Source: Galaxea fascicularis
Taxonomy: Eukaryota; Cnidaria; Anthozoa; Scleractinia; Euphylliidae
DNA length: 64,000 bases
Direction: 5' to 3'
NCBI GenBank assembly: GCA_948470475.1
Contig: OX419338.1
Span: 30,203,182 to 30,267,181 of the forward strand
In this document: in pieces, positions 63,167-64,000 of the stretch
Numbering within the stretch: the stretch's first letter is position 1
How the letters are laid out: each line of letters opens with the position of its first letter
The notes under the pieces: model-generated
Databases searched by the model: none
The model's input: only the letters and a program-made list of their open reading frames with translations
Told to the model about the DNA's origin: nothing
Made by a program: the position numbers and the translations under genes

Positions 63167-64000
63167 CTGAAGAGAATGTCAGAGGAGATCAGTGTTGCTA
63201 TCAATACATTTCACAAGATGAAGAATGCGTTTAAATCTTGGTTTAATCAAGACATAGACCACTTATAATAAAGTAGATCTAAGTCCGTAAGATTATCTCC
63301 CATTGTTTGGTCAGAGATGGAGGTTTAGTTTAGATCTTTTTTCTACGCGCTAGGTTTTTTCGAAGAGCAGATATTTTAAGAAGCTGGAGTGTCATTGAAT
63401 GGTTTTAGTGTAAGCCAGATGTTTTTTTTTCGACTTTGTGGATGACGAATAGAAGCTAGGCGTACCTTGCTAAGTTAACGTTTTCTTCGATCTCGCTCAC
63501 CCAGTTTGTTTCCCGAGCCTTAATTTTCGTACAACACTGTCTTATTTTAAGAAACTTACCGCAATGATCAAATTGATGACGTACAAGTGGTAAACGAATG
63601 ACCACGAGGAGTCATCAAGCATTCAAATCGGACGAAAAATATAAACCACCTTGCTGTCACTGCTACATTGCGACGTAAAGGGACCGATGATTCTCGTTAT
63701 GGCCAATTAAGGAATAAATAATTAATTAGGGCTAGAACAGGAAGAATTTGTGATTACTGAAATATTCTCTACAAAAATTTATATATTTAGTGTAAGTTTT
63801 TCCTTTATTCCGCACTCTTTTTCGGCAGCAAAACCCTGTATCAACCTCTTAGTTTTGGAATCAGTAAAATCCAATGAGTCGGCATGACCATATGACATGA
63901 CGTCATGCCTGTACCGTATGATACGATGTGAATAATATCAACTTTATCTGCGACATTTGAAGCCATTTCAAAACTTACCGACTCACCGAAATTATCATAA
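63167..64000. other. Gene C intron 1 or 5' flank, no exon seen
   Basis: No signal-peptide exon comparable to those at 7477, 25743 or 47730 is found here, so intron 1 of gene C probably continues past the window. Confidence 0.4.

Overview
This is a eukaryotic, AT-rich window with spliced genes, almost certainly from a cnidarian and probably a stony coral. The host genes are secreted mosaics of PAN, EGF, discoidin (F5/8C), fibrinogen-like and C-type lectin exons. Everything between them is dense with nested transposable elements. No prokaryotic features (operons with ribosome sites, CRISPR) were seen.

Host genes. Three paralogous genes lie head to tail on the minus strand. Gene A (exons 7546 to 2536) has signal peptide, PAN, EGF, Ca-binding EGF and the first half of a discoidin domain, and then runs out of recognisable exons. 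Gene B (47799 to 36837) is complete: signal peptide, PAN, EGF, cbEGF, F5/8C in two exons, fibrinogen-like domain; seven exons join in phase for 571 codons. Gene C (63166 to 58431, first exon outside the window) has PAN, EGF, two cbEGFs and a C-type lectin domain. The N-terminal module is shared and the C-terminal recognition domain differs. An orphan copy of the signal-peptide exon sits at 25743-25812 in a tandem duplicate of gene A's first exon and intron.

The main discovery candidate is a complete Polinton/Maverick-like (adintovirus-like) element, 11413-23334. It has a perfect 6-bp target duplication (TATGTG), and the duplicated host segment at about 6.5 kb preserves the matching empty site. 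Its terminal inverted repeats are about 2.7 kb and carry genes, so three cargo genes exist twice. They include a leucine-rich-repeat membrane protein with a possible -1 frameshift site at the end of its membrane segment. The unique centre has two convergent tightly packed gene blocks: zinc finger, packaging ATPase, a basic small protein and an unknown protein rightward; integrase with chromodomain, minor capsid, basic core-like, major capsid and adenain-like protease leftward. All are open and look intact. No DNA polymerase B gene is present.

Other elements: an internally deleted Bel/Pao LTR element (8299-10062); a CR1/L2-type LINE fragment (about 28.1-32.0 kb) split by a 2.73-kb array of eleven tRNA-like units that is flanked by a 13-bp target duplication; a tyrosine-recombinase element (33.9-35.2 kb); a possible Penelope-type tail (36.2 kb); a 1.8-kb terminal-inverted-repeat element with a 10-bp target duplication (45242-47043); an L1/Tx1-type LINE (49.2-52.5 kb) abutting an assembly gap and a second tRNA-like array with 385-bp units (52701-54735); plus several foldback MITEs and simple repeats.
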